Part shown: positions 26,048-34,334 of the stretch, one piece after another
Layout: every line of letters starts with the position of its first letter
How positions within the stretch are numbered: the first letter of the stretch is position 1
From: Spirochaetae bacterium HGW-Spirochaetae-2
Lineage (GTDB): Bacteria > Spirochaetota > Spirochaetia > Sphaerochaetales > Sphaerochaetaceae
Reading direction: 5' to 3'
Length of the DNA stretch: 64,000 nucleotides
Assembly (NCBI GenBank): GCA_002839355.1
Contig: PGXW01000028.1
Coordinates: 51,935-115,934, forward strand
The notes under the pieces: model-generated
What the model saw: only the letters and a program-made list of their open reading frames with translations
Told to the model about the DNA's origin: nothing
Database searches by the model: none
Translations under genes and position numbers: made by a program

Positions 26048-26115
26048 TGAATAGTGTGGTACGGATTGTGGGAAAGCCCCTTGAAAATGAACGGAACTCC
26101 TTGAAAAACATACGG

Positions 26116-27411
26116 TTATGTCATCCGTCGTATCTTTGCTCCAACACCTAAAAGCTTCTCCGACAACCGTTCATATCCACGTTCGATCTGATAGATGTTC
26201 TGGATTGTGGAGACTCCGTCGGCACATAACGCGGCGATCACCAAAGCCATACCCGCACGGACATCCGGACTGGCGACTTCGGCCGGCTTCAACTGGGTGG
26301 GACCGTTGACTATCGCGCGATGCGGATCGCACAGGATGATGTCCGCTCCCATTCGAATCAACCAATCGATAAAGAACATCCTCGACTCGTACATCTTTTC
26401 ATGGATAAGTACGGATCCTCTCATCTGGGTTGCGACAACAGTTATGATGCTCAACAGGTCCGCGGGGAATCCAGGCCATGGGGCGTCGTCAATCTTATGG
26501 GTCTGTCCACTCACTGTCTTTTGTATGATACGGGTCTGCTCACTGGGAACAAGAATCGAATCGGTACCGGTAACTTTCCAGCTGACACCTATCCTTCCGA
26601 ATCCCTTTGCAATCATTGGGAGCTGTACTATATCGACTCCTGTGAGCTCCAGCTCCCCGCCTGTTGCACCAGCCAGTCCGATAAATGAACCCACCTCCAT
26701 ATAATCGGCACCAATGGAGAAATCTGCCCCCCACAATTTCTGGACACCGGTTATCGTGAGCAGGTTCGAGCCAAGTCCCAAGATATCCGCGCCCATACTT
26801 GTCAGCAAGTTGCACAGGTCCTGTACATGCGGTTCACTCGCAGCGTTCCGGATGGTTGTCTTCCCCTTCGCCAAGACGGCAGCCATGATGACATTTTCGG
26901 TTGCGGTTACCGAGGCTTCATCCAGGAATACGGCGGCACCATGCAATCCATCGGATGTGATTTCCAGAAATCCATCATCCGTAATCCGACAAATGCTGCC
27001 AAGTGCCTCCAGAGCGAAAAAATGGGTATCCAGCCTCCTGAATCCAATGACATCTCCACCCGGTGGTGGCAATGAGATACCACCGGTCCTCGCAACCATG
27101 GGCCCTGCCAACAGGAGGGATGCCCTGATGGCATCCACCAATCGTGGGGACAATTGATTATTACCGCGAGAAAGGGCTGCCGATGTTTGGACGCGGATGC
27201 TGTTCTGCCCTATCCATTCGACTTGGGAGCCGAGGTTCCTCAACAGCTCGATCATGACGTTGACATCTTCGATAGCAGGAATGTTTTGTAGTGTCACGGG
27301 ACTATCTGTGAGAAGTGTTGCGGCGATACAAGGAAGGGCAGCATTCTTGTTGCCGCTGATTCTAATGCTACCATTCAATGGAGAGCCACCTGTGATCACG
27401 TATGAACCCAT
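26116..27411 (-). CDS. murA: UDP-N-acetylglucosamine 1-carboxyvinyltransferase, Asp-type (fosfomycin-insensitive form)
   Basis: It performs the first committed step of peptidoglycan synthesis, adding enolpyruvate from PEP to UDP-GlcNAc. The 431-residue protein has the two-domain EPSP-synthase-like fold. Landmarks are GGSPLNGSIRISGNKNAALP, LAGPMVART, the active-site loop PPPGGDVIG, and the C-terminal AGMALVIAALCADG and ERGYERLSEKL. The loop residue that is Cys in E. coli (Cys115) is Asp120 here, codon at 27052-27054. Asp at this place is known from Mycobacterium, Chlamydia and Borrelia and gives fosfomycin resistance. I chose the ATG at 27411 because it gives MGSYVITGGSPLNG and normal length. 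The frame is open to 27615, but that overlaps the divergent kinase gene. Confidence 0.95.
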   Translation of the reverse strand: MGSYVITGGSPLNGSIRISGNKNAALPCIAATLLTDSPVTLQNIPAIEDVNVMIELLRNLGSQVEWIGQNSIRVQTSAALSRGNNQLSPRLVDAIRASLLLAGPMVARTGGISLPPPGGDVIGFRRLDTHFFALEALGSICRITDDGFLEITSDGLHGAAVFLDEASVTATENVIMAAVLAKGKTTIRNAASEPHVQDLCNLLTSMGADILGLGSNLLTITGVQKLWGADFSIGADYMEVGSFIGLAGATGGELELTGVDIVQLPMIAKGFGRIGVSWKVTGTDSILVPSEQTRIIQKTVSGQTHKIDDAPWPGFPADLLSIITVVATQMRGSVLIHEKMYESRMFFIDWLIRMGADIILCDPHRAIVNGPTQLKPAEVASPDVRAGMALVIAALCADGVSTIQNIYQIERGYERLSEKLLGVGAKIRRMT

Positions 27412-27486
27412 GGCACCATGGTACAGGGGAAACTCCCGTTTGACAATCCAGTTGAATGGAAGGAAAAAGACGGGTAGTATGGAGCC

Positions 27487-28503
27487 ATGAAACATGTGCA
27501 TCCGAAGGTCTATGGAATTGGAAATCCTTTGATCGATATCATAGTCCAGGTGACCGAGCGGGATCTTGAGCAGTTCGGTATCCATAAGGGAGCCATGCAC
27601 CTCATAGATGAACAACGCAGGACTGTACTTCTTGACTACATCAAGACGAAGGAACAGGTCTACTCCTGTGGTGGATCATGCCCCAATACGATCATCACCT
27701 TGGCAGGCCTCGGCATCGATGTGACACTGGCGGGGAAAGTTGGAACCGATGAATTCGGTCAAATCTACAAGAATCGTCTGAAGGAGCTCCAGGTGAGGGA
27801 CGAGTTGGTTGTTTGCGACGAACCGACAGGTTCTTCAATCATCCTGATTTCACCCGATTCCGAGAGGACCATGAATACCTATTTAGGGGCGAACAGGTCT
27901 TTTGGGAGCACCGATGTTGTCGTCGAGACTATCCGGCAAGCTGATTTTTTCCATTTCACCGGATACATGTGGGATACGCAACCACAAAAAGCTTCGGTCA
28001 AGTTGGCGCTGGAAGTTGCCAAGCAAGCCAATACAACCGTCACGTTCGATATCGCCGATCCGTTCGCCGTGGGACGGAACCGCGATGAATTCCTTGGCTT
28101 GATCACGGACCATGCGGATGTGGTATTCGCCAACAATGAAGAGGCCCGTATCCTGTTTGACAATTACGATGCCTACGAATGTTGCAAATCGATGGGAAAA
28201 TTGTGTGAGACCGCCATAGTCAAGAATGGCAAGATGGGATCGTTCATTTCACACAAGGGCCGATTGATGAAGATTCCGGTTCAGGGACCGGTCACTCCCA
28301 GGGACACCACAGGAGCCGGCGACGTCTATGCCGCTGGCTTCCTCTATGGATTGTGCAAGAACTTGCGGATAGAGGATGCCGGGTATGTCGCGTCGGTCTT
28401 GGCGGGGGAGATTATCCAGCAAAGGGGAGCCCAATTCTCCAAGGACAAAGTTGGCGAGGTCCGCTCACAGATAGAACGGACCTTTTCACTAGGTGAGCTG
28501 TAA
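27487..28503 (+). CDS. PfkB-family sugar or nucleoside kinase (adenosine kinase-like)
   Basis: A ribokinase-fold kinase of 338 residues. PfkB signatures are visible: GIGNPLIDIIVQV near the start, the substrate-binding SCGGSCPNTIITLAGLGIDVTLAGKVGTDEFG, and TPRDTTGAGDVYAAGFLYG containing the catalytic Asp of the DTTGAGD motif. Overall resemblance is to adenosine kinase-like members of spirochaetes, but the substrate cannot be fixed from sequence. It is divergent from murA with a 75-bp gap and convergent with metK. A GTATGGAGCC sequence before the ATG gives a usable ribosome site. Confidence 0.9.
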   Translation: MKHVHPKVYGIGNPLIDIIVQVTERDLEQFGIHKGAMHLIDEQRRTVLLDYIKTKEQVYSCGGSCPNTIITLAGLGIDVTLAGKVGTDEFGQIYKNRLKELQVRDELVVCDEPTGSSIILISPDSERTMNTYLGANRSFGSTDVVVETIRQADFFHFTGYMWDTQPQKASVKLALEVAKQANTTVTFDIADPFAVGRNRDEFLGLITDHADVVFANNEEARILFDNYDAYECCKSMGKLCETAIVKNGKMGSFISHKGRLMKIPVQGPVTPRDTTGAGDVYAAGFLYGLCKNLRIEDAGYVASVLAGEIIQQRGAQFSKDKVGEVRSQIERTFSLGEL

Positions 28504-28544
28504 CAGCATATACTTGCAACTGTGCTTGGAGCGGATCGTGCAGG

Positions 28545-29702
28545 TCACCAATGTAGGTTGGGTCGTGGAAGAATAGTCTCCCAAGGTACTCCTGGTTTTC
28601 CAAAATGGCCATAGTTCATATGGGCACGGTAGATAGGACGCAACAGATCGAGCTGCTCGATTATACCGGCTGGAGACAGGTCGAACTCGGCCCTCACCAG
28701 CGATTCGAATTCCTCGTCATCCACAATTCCCGTACCGAAGGTATCGACAAGAATCGAGACCGGTTCCGGAACGCCGATAGCATAGGAGAACTGAACTTCA
28801 CACCGGGTGCACATTTCCCATGCGACAAGGTTTTTTGCCACGAATCGGGCCATATACGCTGCAGACCGGTCGACTTTCGATGGGTCTTTGCCACTAAAGG
28901 CACCCCCACCGTGACGACCCATGCCGCCGTACGTATCGACGATGATCTTTCGTCCGGTCAAACCCGCATCCCCGGTTGGCCCGCCGATTACAAATCTGCC
29001 TGTGGGATTGATGTAATATTTGGTCTTGTCGGAAAGCAGTCCGGAGGCCCCGAGAGTCGGTTGGATGACTTGTGTCTTGATGTATTCTTCCAATTCTCCC
29101 CGTCGTACATTCTCGTCGTGTTGATGCGATACGACGATCGTATCAATTCCGACCGGTACTCCATGATCATAGACGACGGTCACCTGCGCCTTCGCATCGG
29201 GACGTAACCAGGATACATCGCGGCCTTTTCGAAGAGTTGCCGCACGCTGGAGGATCCTGTGGCTGAACATGATTGGTGCCGGCATCAATTCGGGAGTTTC
29301 GGTGCAGGCATACCCAAACATCATGCCTTGGTCACCCGCACCCTGCAAGCCGAACGTGCTGCTCGATGCATCTACGCCCATTGCAATATCGGGAGATTGT
29401 TGATGGAGGAATTCCATCACTTGCACAGTCTGGTAATCGAAGCCGGAGCCTTCGACATCATAGCCGATTTCCTTGACGACTTCCCGGACCAATGCCTCGA
29501 CGTCAAAGGAGGCATGTGTGGTGATTTCACCACCTACCACTACCCTATCGGTGGTAGCGAATGTTTCACATGCGACGCGAGAATAGGGATCTTTTACAAG
29601 ACAGGAATCGAGGATTGCATCGGAAATCTGGTCACAAACCTTGTCTGGATGTCCCTCACTTACCGACTCACTTGTGAACATCTGCCTACCGTGTCTCAAC
29701 AT
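28545..29702 (-). CDS. metK: S-adenosylmethionine synthetase
   Basis: It makes SAM from methionine and ATP. The 385-residue protein has the conserved [20 protein letters not shown], the hexapeptide-type [12 protein letters not shown], the P-loop-like [22 protein letters not shown], and [11 protein letters not shown]. The ATG at 29702 has GGAG eight bases upstream. It follows jag by 18 bp on the same strand and so may be the last gene of the rpmH-yidC-jag unit. SAM made here would serve MetH reactivation, RsmE and the YgiQ-type enzyme. Confidence 0.97.
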   Translation of the reverse strand: MLRHGRQMFTSESVSEGHPDKVCDQISDAILDSCLVKDPYSRVACETFATTDRVVVGGEITTHASFDVEALVREVVKEIGYDVEGSGFDYQTVQVMEFLHQQSPDIAMGVDASSSTFGLQGAGDQGMMFGYACTETPELMPAPIMFSHRILQRAATLRKGRDVSWLRPDAKAQVTVVYDHGVPVGIDTIVVSHQHDENVRRGELEEYIKTQVIQPTLGASGLLSDKTKYYINPTGRFVIGGPTGDAGLTGRKIIVDTYGGMGRHGGGAFSGKDPSKVDRSAAYMARFVAKNLVAWEMCTRCEVQFSYAIGVPEPVSILVDTFGTGIVDDEEFESLVRAEFDLSPAGIIEQLDLLRPIYRAHMNYGHFGKPGVPWETILPRPNLHW

Positions 29703-29720
29703 ATCTATTTCTCCAGCTAC

Positions 29721-30401
29721 CTATTCCCGTCTCAATGGGGGCAATTCATCATCGATTGATATCCTGACCTGCTTGAACAATCCTTCACCTTCACTTTTAG
29801 TCGTCACCCCTTCCATGTCGTTCAACGCTGTATGTATCAACCTTCGTTCGAACGGGTTCATGGGATCGAGCAATCTGGACCGGCCATTACGTTTCACCTG
29901 TTCGGCGGTCCTATAGGCCAACTTGACCAGCTGCTCCTCGTGGCGCATACGATAATTCTCACTATCGATTATCACCTTTACTCCGGGGTTCAACTGGCCC
30001 GCATATACATTGACAATCAGTTGGATGGCATCGAGGTTCTTTCCCTTTTTGCCGATGATGATAGAAGAGTGGTCGGAAACCACATTCAATGCCAATTTTC
30101 CCTCTTTCCGGTAGTTGATCTTTACAAAACCAGGATACCCCATCTTTTCCAGCAGTGTCGTAAGGAAATCGATTACCTGCTGCTCGAATTCTTCAACATC
30201 CCCGGGTTCCTCTGAAGCTTCCGATTCTTGGGCCGTATCGTCGTTGAGGTACACACGGATACGTACATTACTCTTCTTGAACAATCCGCGTTTGCCGGAA
30301 TCCACAATTTCTATATCCAATTCGTCTTGTTCCAGTTTAAGTTCAGCCATTGCCGAAGCAATAGCCTCTTGTTCGGTCTTACCTTCGAATTCTCTTACCA
30401 T
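29721..30401 (-). CDS. jag: KhpB/Jag RNA-binding protein
   Basis: The 226-residue protein has the three Jag parts. The N-terminal Jag domain is VREFEGKTEQEAIASAMAELKL, with the GKRGLFKK turn. The KH domain has the loop IIIGKKGKNLDAIQ. The C-terminal R3H domain has the Arg-x3-His core in ERRLIHTALND. An acidic linker (residues about 57-70) separates the first two. It binds RNA, and in Firmicutes it works with KhpA in division control; that role is extrapolation here. The gene lies in the conserved rnpA-yidC-jag order, 131 bp after yidC, a spacer that contains strong RNA structure. Confidence 0.94.
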   Translation of the reverse strand: MVREFEGKTEQEAIASAMAELKLEQDELDIEIVDSGKRGLFKKSNVRIRVYLNDDTAQESEASEEPGDVEEFEQQVIDFLTTLLEKMGYPGFVKINYRKEGKLALNVVSDHSSIIIGKKGKNLDAIQLIVNVYAGQLNPGVKVIIDSENYRMRHEEQLVKLAYRTAEQVKRNGRSRLLDPMNPFERRLIHTALNDMEGVTTKSEGEGLFKQVRISIDDELPPLRRE

Positions 30402-30455
30402 TATTTCAATCTCCTAGGACAATTATTTCCAAACAAAGCGAGAGGAAAGGAACCA

Positions 30456-30530
30456 TTGCGAGGGGTCCTCTCCCGAGCGAGTGACGGGAACGCAAGGTCC
30501 AATACGTGAGCCCCGTGGGGTATTGGTACC
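30456..30530 (-). other. Structured intercistronic element between yidC and jag
   Basis: Read on the minus strand, the spacer can form a long hairpin: GGTACCAATAC with GTATTGGACC, one bulged base, 30496-30530. Next comes a closing helix TTGCG/CGCAA (30491-30495 with 30456-30460) around two hairpins, TCCCG/CGGGA and GAGG/CCTC. It has no T-run, so it does not look like a simple terminator. It could be an mRNA-stabilising or translation-control element for jag. No known family is recognised. Confidence 0.5.
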
Positions 30531-30532
30531 TT

Positions 30533-32350
30533 TCATTTCTTTTTAGGTTTTCTCTGCTGCTGGAAAACCGGCTGCGCGGCAACCTGAAGCGCCTGCTTTT
30601 TCCTTCGCTTCTTGTTCATATAGACCTGTTGCCCAATGGAAATGACGTTCATGACCATCCAGTACAGAAGCAATCCGGAGGGTGCGTTATACAGGATAAA
30701 GAAGAACATGACCGGCATTCCGTACATCATGAACTTTCCTGTCATGCCACTTTGCTGGGTACCCGCCTGGCTTATCTTGAACGAGAAGATCATTGAAGCT
30801 CCGTACAGGATAGGAAGCAATCTGATGTCGCTTCCGATCAAGGGCAGGGAAACCGATGAAAAATGCAAGATCGATTCGGGCAAGGACAAATCTTCGATCC
30901 ACCCTGGAATGAACATGGCTCCCCGCAACTCGAAATGCTTGTTCAAAAGGCCATACAATGCAATGAAAATCGGGAACTGGAACAACATCGGCAGACAGCC
31001 ACCCAGCGGATTGATCTTTTCCTTCTTATAGAGCTCGCCCATTTCCTGGTTTAGTTTGGTCGGATTGTCCTTGTACTTGGCCTTGAGTTCTTCCATCTGT
31101 GGTCCGAGAGCCTGCATCTTGGATGTCGACTCCATGCTCTTCTTGCTGAAGGGTTGGAGGGCCACCTTGATCAATATGGTGAGCAGGATAATGGCAATAC
31201 CGTAGTTGGGAACCAGACTATAGAAAAATTGCAACAGCCACTTCAGGGCAGCTTCCAACCAGCCTAGCCATGAACTGCTGTCCAAGGCCTTTTCCAGGTG
31301 GAGGTCTGACAATCCGAACCCATTCTGGTCGGCTTCATTGTATATTGCCATGTGGTGCTTCAACTGGGGACCGACATAGAATCTGAAGATATCCTTTCCT
31401 GTAGCGGTCTTGTAGGCAGGGCGCGAGAAATACATTCTCGACTCAAGTGGAATGTCGTCGGATTTCGATTCGGTCAGGGTTACCGAGTAGCGTGTCGCAT
31501 CTGGAATTCCAATCACCGAGAAATACTTGCTGGCGATCGCAGTCCATGTGATGAAATCGTTGGTCTCATAGACTCCATCGCGCAACTTGGGTGTACTCTT
31601 CTTCCCATTCTGCTCTACATAGAATTTGCGATAGGTGTAGTTTCCATCCGGAGTTTCATGGAATTCCGGCCCGAGTTGCGGTTCGAATGCCAAGGTATAG
31701 GCGAATCCATTGTAATTCAGCGGAATGGCCTTATTCAGGGAATTCTTGAATTCCACAGCAATTTCAAACAGATAGTCCGACTTCCCGAAACGATATGACT
31801 TTGTTAGGGTGAACGTCTCGTTTGTGGGGTTGCCATCTGTTCCGACCATCGCAAATGTTTGCGAGAAGATGACCGTATCCTGGACAATCCTATAATTGAA
31901 AGTCGCGTCGATCGGGTTTGTGGCGTCGTCACCTGCGTAGAGTGAGAAGGCTGCCGGATAATCGCCGTTGTTGAAAATCATCTCGACAGGTTGCCCATTG
32001 TCCAAGTGGTTTTTCAAACGGAGACTGGAAACGGCCGCTCCTACAGGATTGAATTCGACAATGAAGACATCTGTCTCATAACTGAACTTCTCTCGTGTAG
32101 ACGCGGTACCTGTCTGCACAAAGGATCCGGGAAGTCCACTGTCCCAAGCTTGGGCAGATGCCGCGTAGGAAAGCGGGACATCGGTTGTGGGCTGCTGGAT
32201 CGTAGCAGGACTCTGGTTTCCAATGTCGGTTGTGACCACCGTTTGCGGTGCTTCCACTGGATCCGGTGCAAAGAATGTACTCTGGATGGTCAATCCTACC
32301 GAAATGACAATTACCGAGAGTACAATAGCGAGGATGGTGTTCTTATCCAT
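30533..32350 (-). CDS. yidC: Membrane protein insertase YidC
   Basis: It inserts proteins into the inner membrane, alone or with SecYEG. The 605-residue protein is the Gram-negative type. It has an N-terminal anchor (ILAIVLSVIVISVGLTIQSTFF), a large periplasmic beta domain to about residue 350, and then the five-helix insertase core. Core landmarks are YGIAIILLTILIKVALQPFSKKSMESTSKM, NPLGGCLPMLFQFPIFIALYGLL and QSGMTGKFMMYGMPVMFFFILYNAPSGLLLYW. The basic C-terminal tail ends KKRRKKQALQ...RKPKKK. I use the ATG at 32350, 5 bases after AGGAG, rather than the GTG six bases earlier. No yidD gene lies between it and rnpA. Confidence 0.97.
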   Translation of the reverse strand: MDKNTILAIVLSVIVISVGLTIQSTFFAPDPVEAPQTVVTTDIGNQSPATIQQPTTDVPLSYAASAQAWDSGLPGSFVQTGTASTREKFSYETDVFIVEFNPVGAAVSSLRLKNHLDNGQPVEMIFNNGDYPAAFSLYAGDDATNPIDATFNYRIVQDTVIFSQTFAMVGTDGNPTNETFTLTKSYRFGKSDYLFEIAVEFKNSLNKAIPLNYNGFAYTLAFEPQLGPEFHETPDGNYTYRKFYVEQNGKKSTPKLRDGVYETNDFITWTAIASKYFSVIGIPDATRYSVTLTESKSDDIPLESRMYFSRPAYKTATGKDIFRFYVGPQLKHHMAIYNEADQNGFGLSDLHLEKALDSSSWLGWLEAALKWLLQFFYSLVPNYGIAIILLTILIKVALQPFSKKSMESTSKMQALGPQMEELKAKYKDNPTKLNQEMGELYKKEKINPLGGCLPMLFQFPIFIALYGLLNKHFELRGAMFIPGWIEDLSLPESILHFSSVSLPLIGSDIRLLPILYGASMIFSFKISQAGTQQSGMTGKFMMYGMPVMFFFILYNAPSGLLLYWMVMNVISIGQQVYMNKKRRKKQALQVAAQPVFQQQRKPKKK

Positions 32351-32373
32351 ATCCACTCCTGAATATATTCCGT

Positions 32374-32700
32374 CTATGAGGTGTGAACAGGAAAGGTATA
32401 TGGAACTAGTCCATGATCTAAAACCTTCCCTGGATACACCACGAATGCAAAATCGAATCCAGTACGAAATTTCGGTTTCTCGATTCTCCAGATTTCCTTG
32501 ATTTGCCGTCTAATCCGGTTTCTCTCAACGGAATTTCCAAAGTGGCGAACGGGAATTACTATAACCCTGTCCACACCAAGCCCATTAGGTGCAACCAACA
32601 ATCGCACCCCAGAGCAGGAGAATTTCTTACCTTTGCGGAATATCGCATCTATTTCTGGCTTCTTTTTTACAATTTCTTGTTTAGTAAGGCTTTTTCTCAT
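32374..32700 (-). CDS. rnpA: Ribonuclease P protein component
   Basis: The protein subunit of RNase P, which trims the 5' leader of tRNAs. The 108-residue product is strongly basic and has the family motif [13 protein letters not shown] (the RNR box region) after [15 protein letters not shown]. It starts [27 protein letters not shown]. The ATG at 32700 lies inside the 3' end of rpmH, giving a 20-base overlap in another frame. The frame is open further upstream to 32781, but that part is antisense-free only because it runs over rpmH. The gene is 23 bp from yidC. Confidence 0.93.
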   Translation of the reverse strand: MRKSLTKQEIVKKKPEIDAIFRKGKKFSCSGVRLLVAPNGLGVDRVIVIPVRHFGNSVERNRIRRQIKEIWRIEKPKFRTGFDFAFVVYPGKVLDHGLVPYTFPVHTS

Positions 32701-32836
32701 CGCAGACGGTAAGCTTCTTCCTGCCCTTCGCTCTTCGTCTGGCAAGAACAAGACGTCCACCCTTGGTGGCCATGCGTGCACGGAAACCGAACTTTCTATT
32801 TCTCTTTGTTCTACTTGGCTGGTAAGTTCTCTTCAT
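32681..32836 (-). CDS. rpmH: 50S ribosomal protein L34
   Basis: A 51-residue basic ribosomal protein. The translation begins [18 protein letters not shown] and continues with [22 protein letters not shown], the L34 signature, and ends in TVCDEKKPY, a tail slightly longer than in E. coli. The ATG at 32836 is preceded by GGAGATTTCCCC. It heads the rpmH-rnpA-yidC-jag unit behind a good promoter at 32909-32938. Its last 20 bases overlap the start of rnpA. Confidence 0.97.
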   Translation of the reverse strand: MKRTYQPSRTKRNRKFGFRARMATKGGRLVLARRRAKGRKKLTVCDEKKPY

Positions 32837-32908
32837 GGGGAAATCTCCAAATATGTATCGCTTTACGCGGATTTTATCTAGTTGATGGGAACACAGTCCC
32901 GATGGGGC

Positions 32909-32938
32909 AGTATATCGGTCGGGTAGACATCATGTCAA
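32909..32938 (-). promoter_or_regulatory. Sigma70-type promoter for rpmH-rnpA-yidC-jag
   Basis: On the minus strand a perfect TTGACA (32933-32938) and TATACT (32909-32914) are separated by 18 bp. They lie about 73 bp upstream of the rpmH start. The leader between contains a small inverted repeat (GGGACTGTGTTCCC). Confidence 0.8.
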
Positions 32939-32958
32939 GTAGACAGTTGCAGTAGATT

Positions 32959-33249
32959 TCAAGAGTGTGACCTGACTTGCAATTGGGAAATTTCCAACTC
33001 CGGGAATTGCCGTTTCAATCTTCCTATGATTTGCTTTTTCCGCATCATGACCATCGAGGCCCAAGTGGGGTGGTCGGCTTCTATGACGAGCACTTTCCCC
33101 CGTACATCGAATATCTTGGTATGCGCGGCAATGTCCGGACCGACAATTTCCATCCATTCGTGATAGATGACAGTCAATGGATTCGAATCATCGATATGAA
33201 GCCGGGAGAGTAACATGTCTAGCAATTCTTGTGTGGTCTTTTCCTTCAT
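32959..33249 (-). CDS. dciA: DUF721/DciA-type protein
   Basis: The 96-residue protein shows the DUF721 pattern: an N-terminal helix TTQELLDMLLSRLH, then VIYHEWMEIVGPDIAAHTKIFDVRGKVLVIEADHPTWASMVMMRKKQIIGRL. This is the KH-like fold shared with DciA, the ancestral helicase loader of bacteria lacking DnaC/DnaI. Its place directly after recF in the dnaA cluster is typical for the family. The start overlaps the recF stop (ATGA), so translation is coupled. A role in loading DnaB at oriC is inferred from the family and location. Confidence 0.85.
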   Translation of the reverse strand: MKEKTTQELLDMLLSRLHIDDSNPLTVIYHEWMEIVGPDIAAHTKIFDVRGKVLVIEADHPTWASMVMMRKKQIIGRLKRQFPELEISQLQVRSHS

Positions 33250-34334
33250 ACCGTATTAAAATTCCCCTGTTCCACCCGATACGTCAAGCCGGTTTCATCG
33301 GTTATCTGGGAGAAATATCTCTCCTCCGGTAGGAATGTGAAGAATGCCTGGCTATATCCTCCCAATTGCTCAAGAAAAAGGCCACGCTTGATCACATCGA
33401 GCTCGAGCAACACATCGTCGATAAGCAAGATCGGGTCCTTTCCCGTCTTTTGTCGGAAGGCTTGGACCTGGGCGATTCTGAAAATCAATGAGGCAAGACG
33501 CATTTGCCCTGTGGAACCGCTCAAAGCAAAATTATGGGAATTGTTCATGACGATGAACTGGTCCCGATGGATGCCGCTTGCCGTGGTCTGCATGCGGATA
33601 TCGCGGTCCGTGGTCTTCGCAAGCTTTTCAACCGCATCATCGGGATTCTTGCAATCCCCCCAGGATGGACGATAGGAAATATGCATGTCGTCTTCGGTTT
33701 GTGAAACGGAAGAATACAGTTTGCCAAAAATGGTATTGAATTCTGTAGTAGCTTGTCTGCGTTGGCCTTGGATAGACATTCCCAATGTGGCGAGCTGTCT
33801 GTCATATACCGGAAGAAGTGAAGTGTACCCCTCTTTTATCGCTGCATTCCGTTGTTTCAAAACGACCCGATATCTTCGCAAATCATCGAAAAACAACGGA
33901 TCATACAGCGACATGGTCTGGTCGAAGAATCGACGTCTACTTTCAGGGGTACCACGGATAAACTCAATATCATCATGTGAAAAAACAATGCAGGGAATGT
34001 TGTAGATCAGATCCCTCCGATCCCGGATTTCCTTGCCATCAATTCGAATTTCACGCTTCCCTTCTCCAAAACGGACGAGTACCTGTTGGTTCGATCCATC
34101 GTCGGTCTCGACAATAGCAGAGAGGGAAAATTCCTTTTGCTCATGTTTGCACATGTCCCGAATATTCAATGCCCTGAATGAGGAACCATAACACAGCACG
34201 TACAATGCTTCGATGAAATTGGTTTTGCCTTGTCCATTGTTTCCGACCAATACAATGTGTTTCGTATCGGTCGGAACGATAGAATCGGTCAGATTCCTGA
34301 AATTATGGAATCCAAGCGAACGGAATTTCATCAA
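33246..34334 (-). CDS. recF: DNA replication and repair protein RecF
   Basis: An SMC-like ATPase that helps load RecA at gaps. The 362-residue protein begins MKFRSLGFHNFRNLTDSIV and has Walker A VGNNGQGKTNFIEAL, the signature ALSGSTGQMRLASLIFRIAQ, and Walker B PILLIDDVLLELD. Its ATG overlaps the dnaN stop by four bases, and its stop overlaps the dciA start. dnaN-recF-dciA is therefore a tightly coupled operon. RecR, its partner, is encoded at 60512-61105. Confidence 0.97.
   Translation of the reverse strand: MMKFRSLGFHNFRNLTDSIVPTDTKHIVLVGNNGQGKTNFIEALYVLCYGSSFRALNIRDMCKHEQKEFSLSAIVETDDGSNQQVLVRFGEGKREIRIDGKEIRDRRDLIYNIPCIVFSHDDIEFIRGTPESRRRFFDQTMSLYDPLFFDDLRRYRVVLKQRNAAIKEGYTSLLPVYDRQLATLGMSIQGQRRQATTEFNTIFGKLYSSVSQTEDDMHISYRPSWGDCKNPDDAVEKLAKTTDRDIRMQTTASGIHRDQFIVMNNSHNFALSGSTGQMRLASLIFRIAQVQAFRQKTGKDPILLIDDVLLELDVIKRGLFLEQLGGYSQAFFTFLPEERYFSQITDETGLTYRVEQGNFNTV

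Larger units (their letters stand above)
25757..26115. other. 359-bp intergenic region with two DnaA boxes; no gene seen
   Basis: This is the longest gene-free stretch. It lies between two convergent genes, so it is unlikely to be a promoter region. It holds two copies of a 24-bp direct repeat that each contain a perfect TTATCCACA DnaA box (on the minus strand). It also has a small palindrome GCCCGTGAACGGGC at 25973-25986 and several TGTGGGAAA-like words. Short open frames here share residues only because of the repeat and have no ribosome sites. I could not assign it to RNase P RNA, tmRNA or 6S RNA. Confidence 0.6.

Noticed and set aside
25700..26111. Two short minus-strand open frames sharing LSTTFS
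   Set aside because: The shared residues come from the 24-bp DNA repeat. Neither has a ribosome site or protein-like composition.
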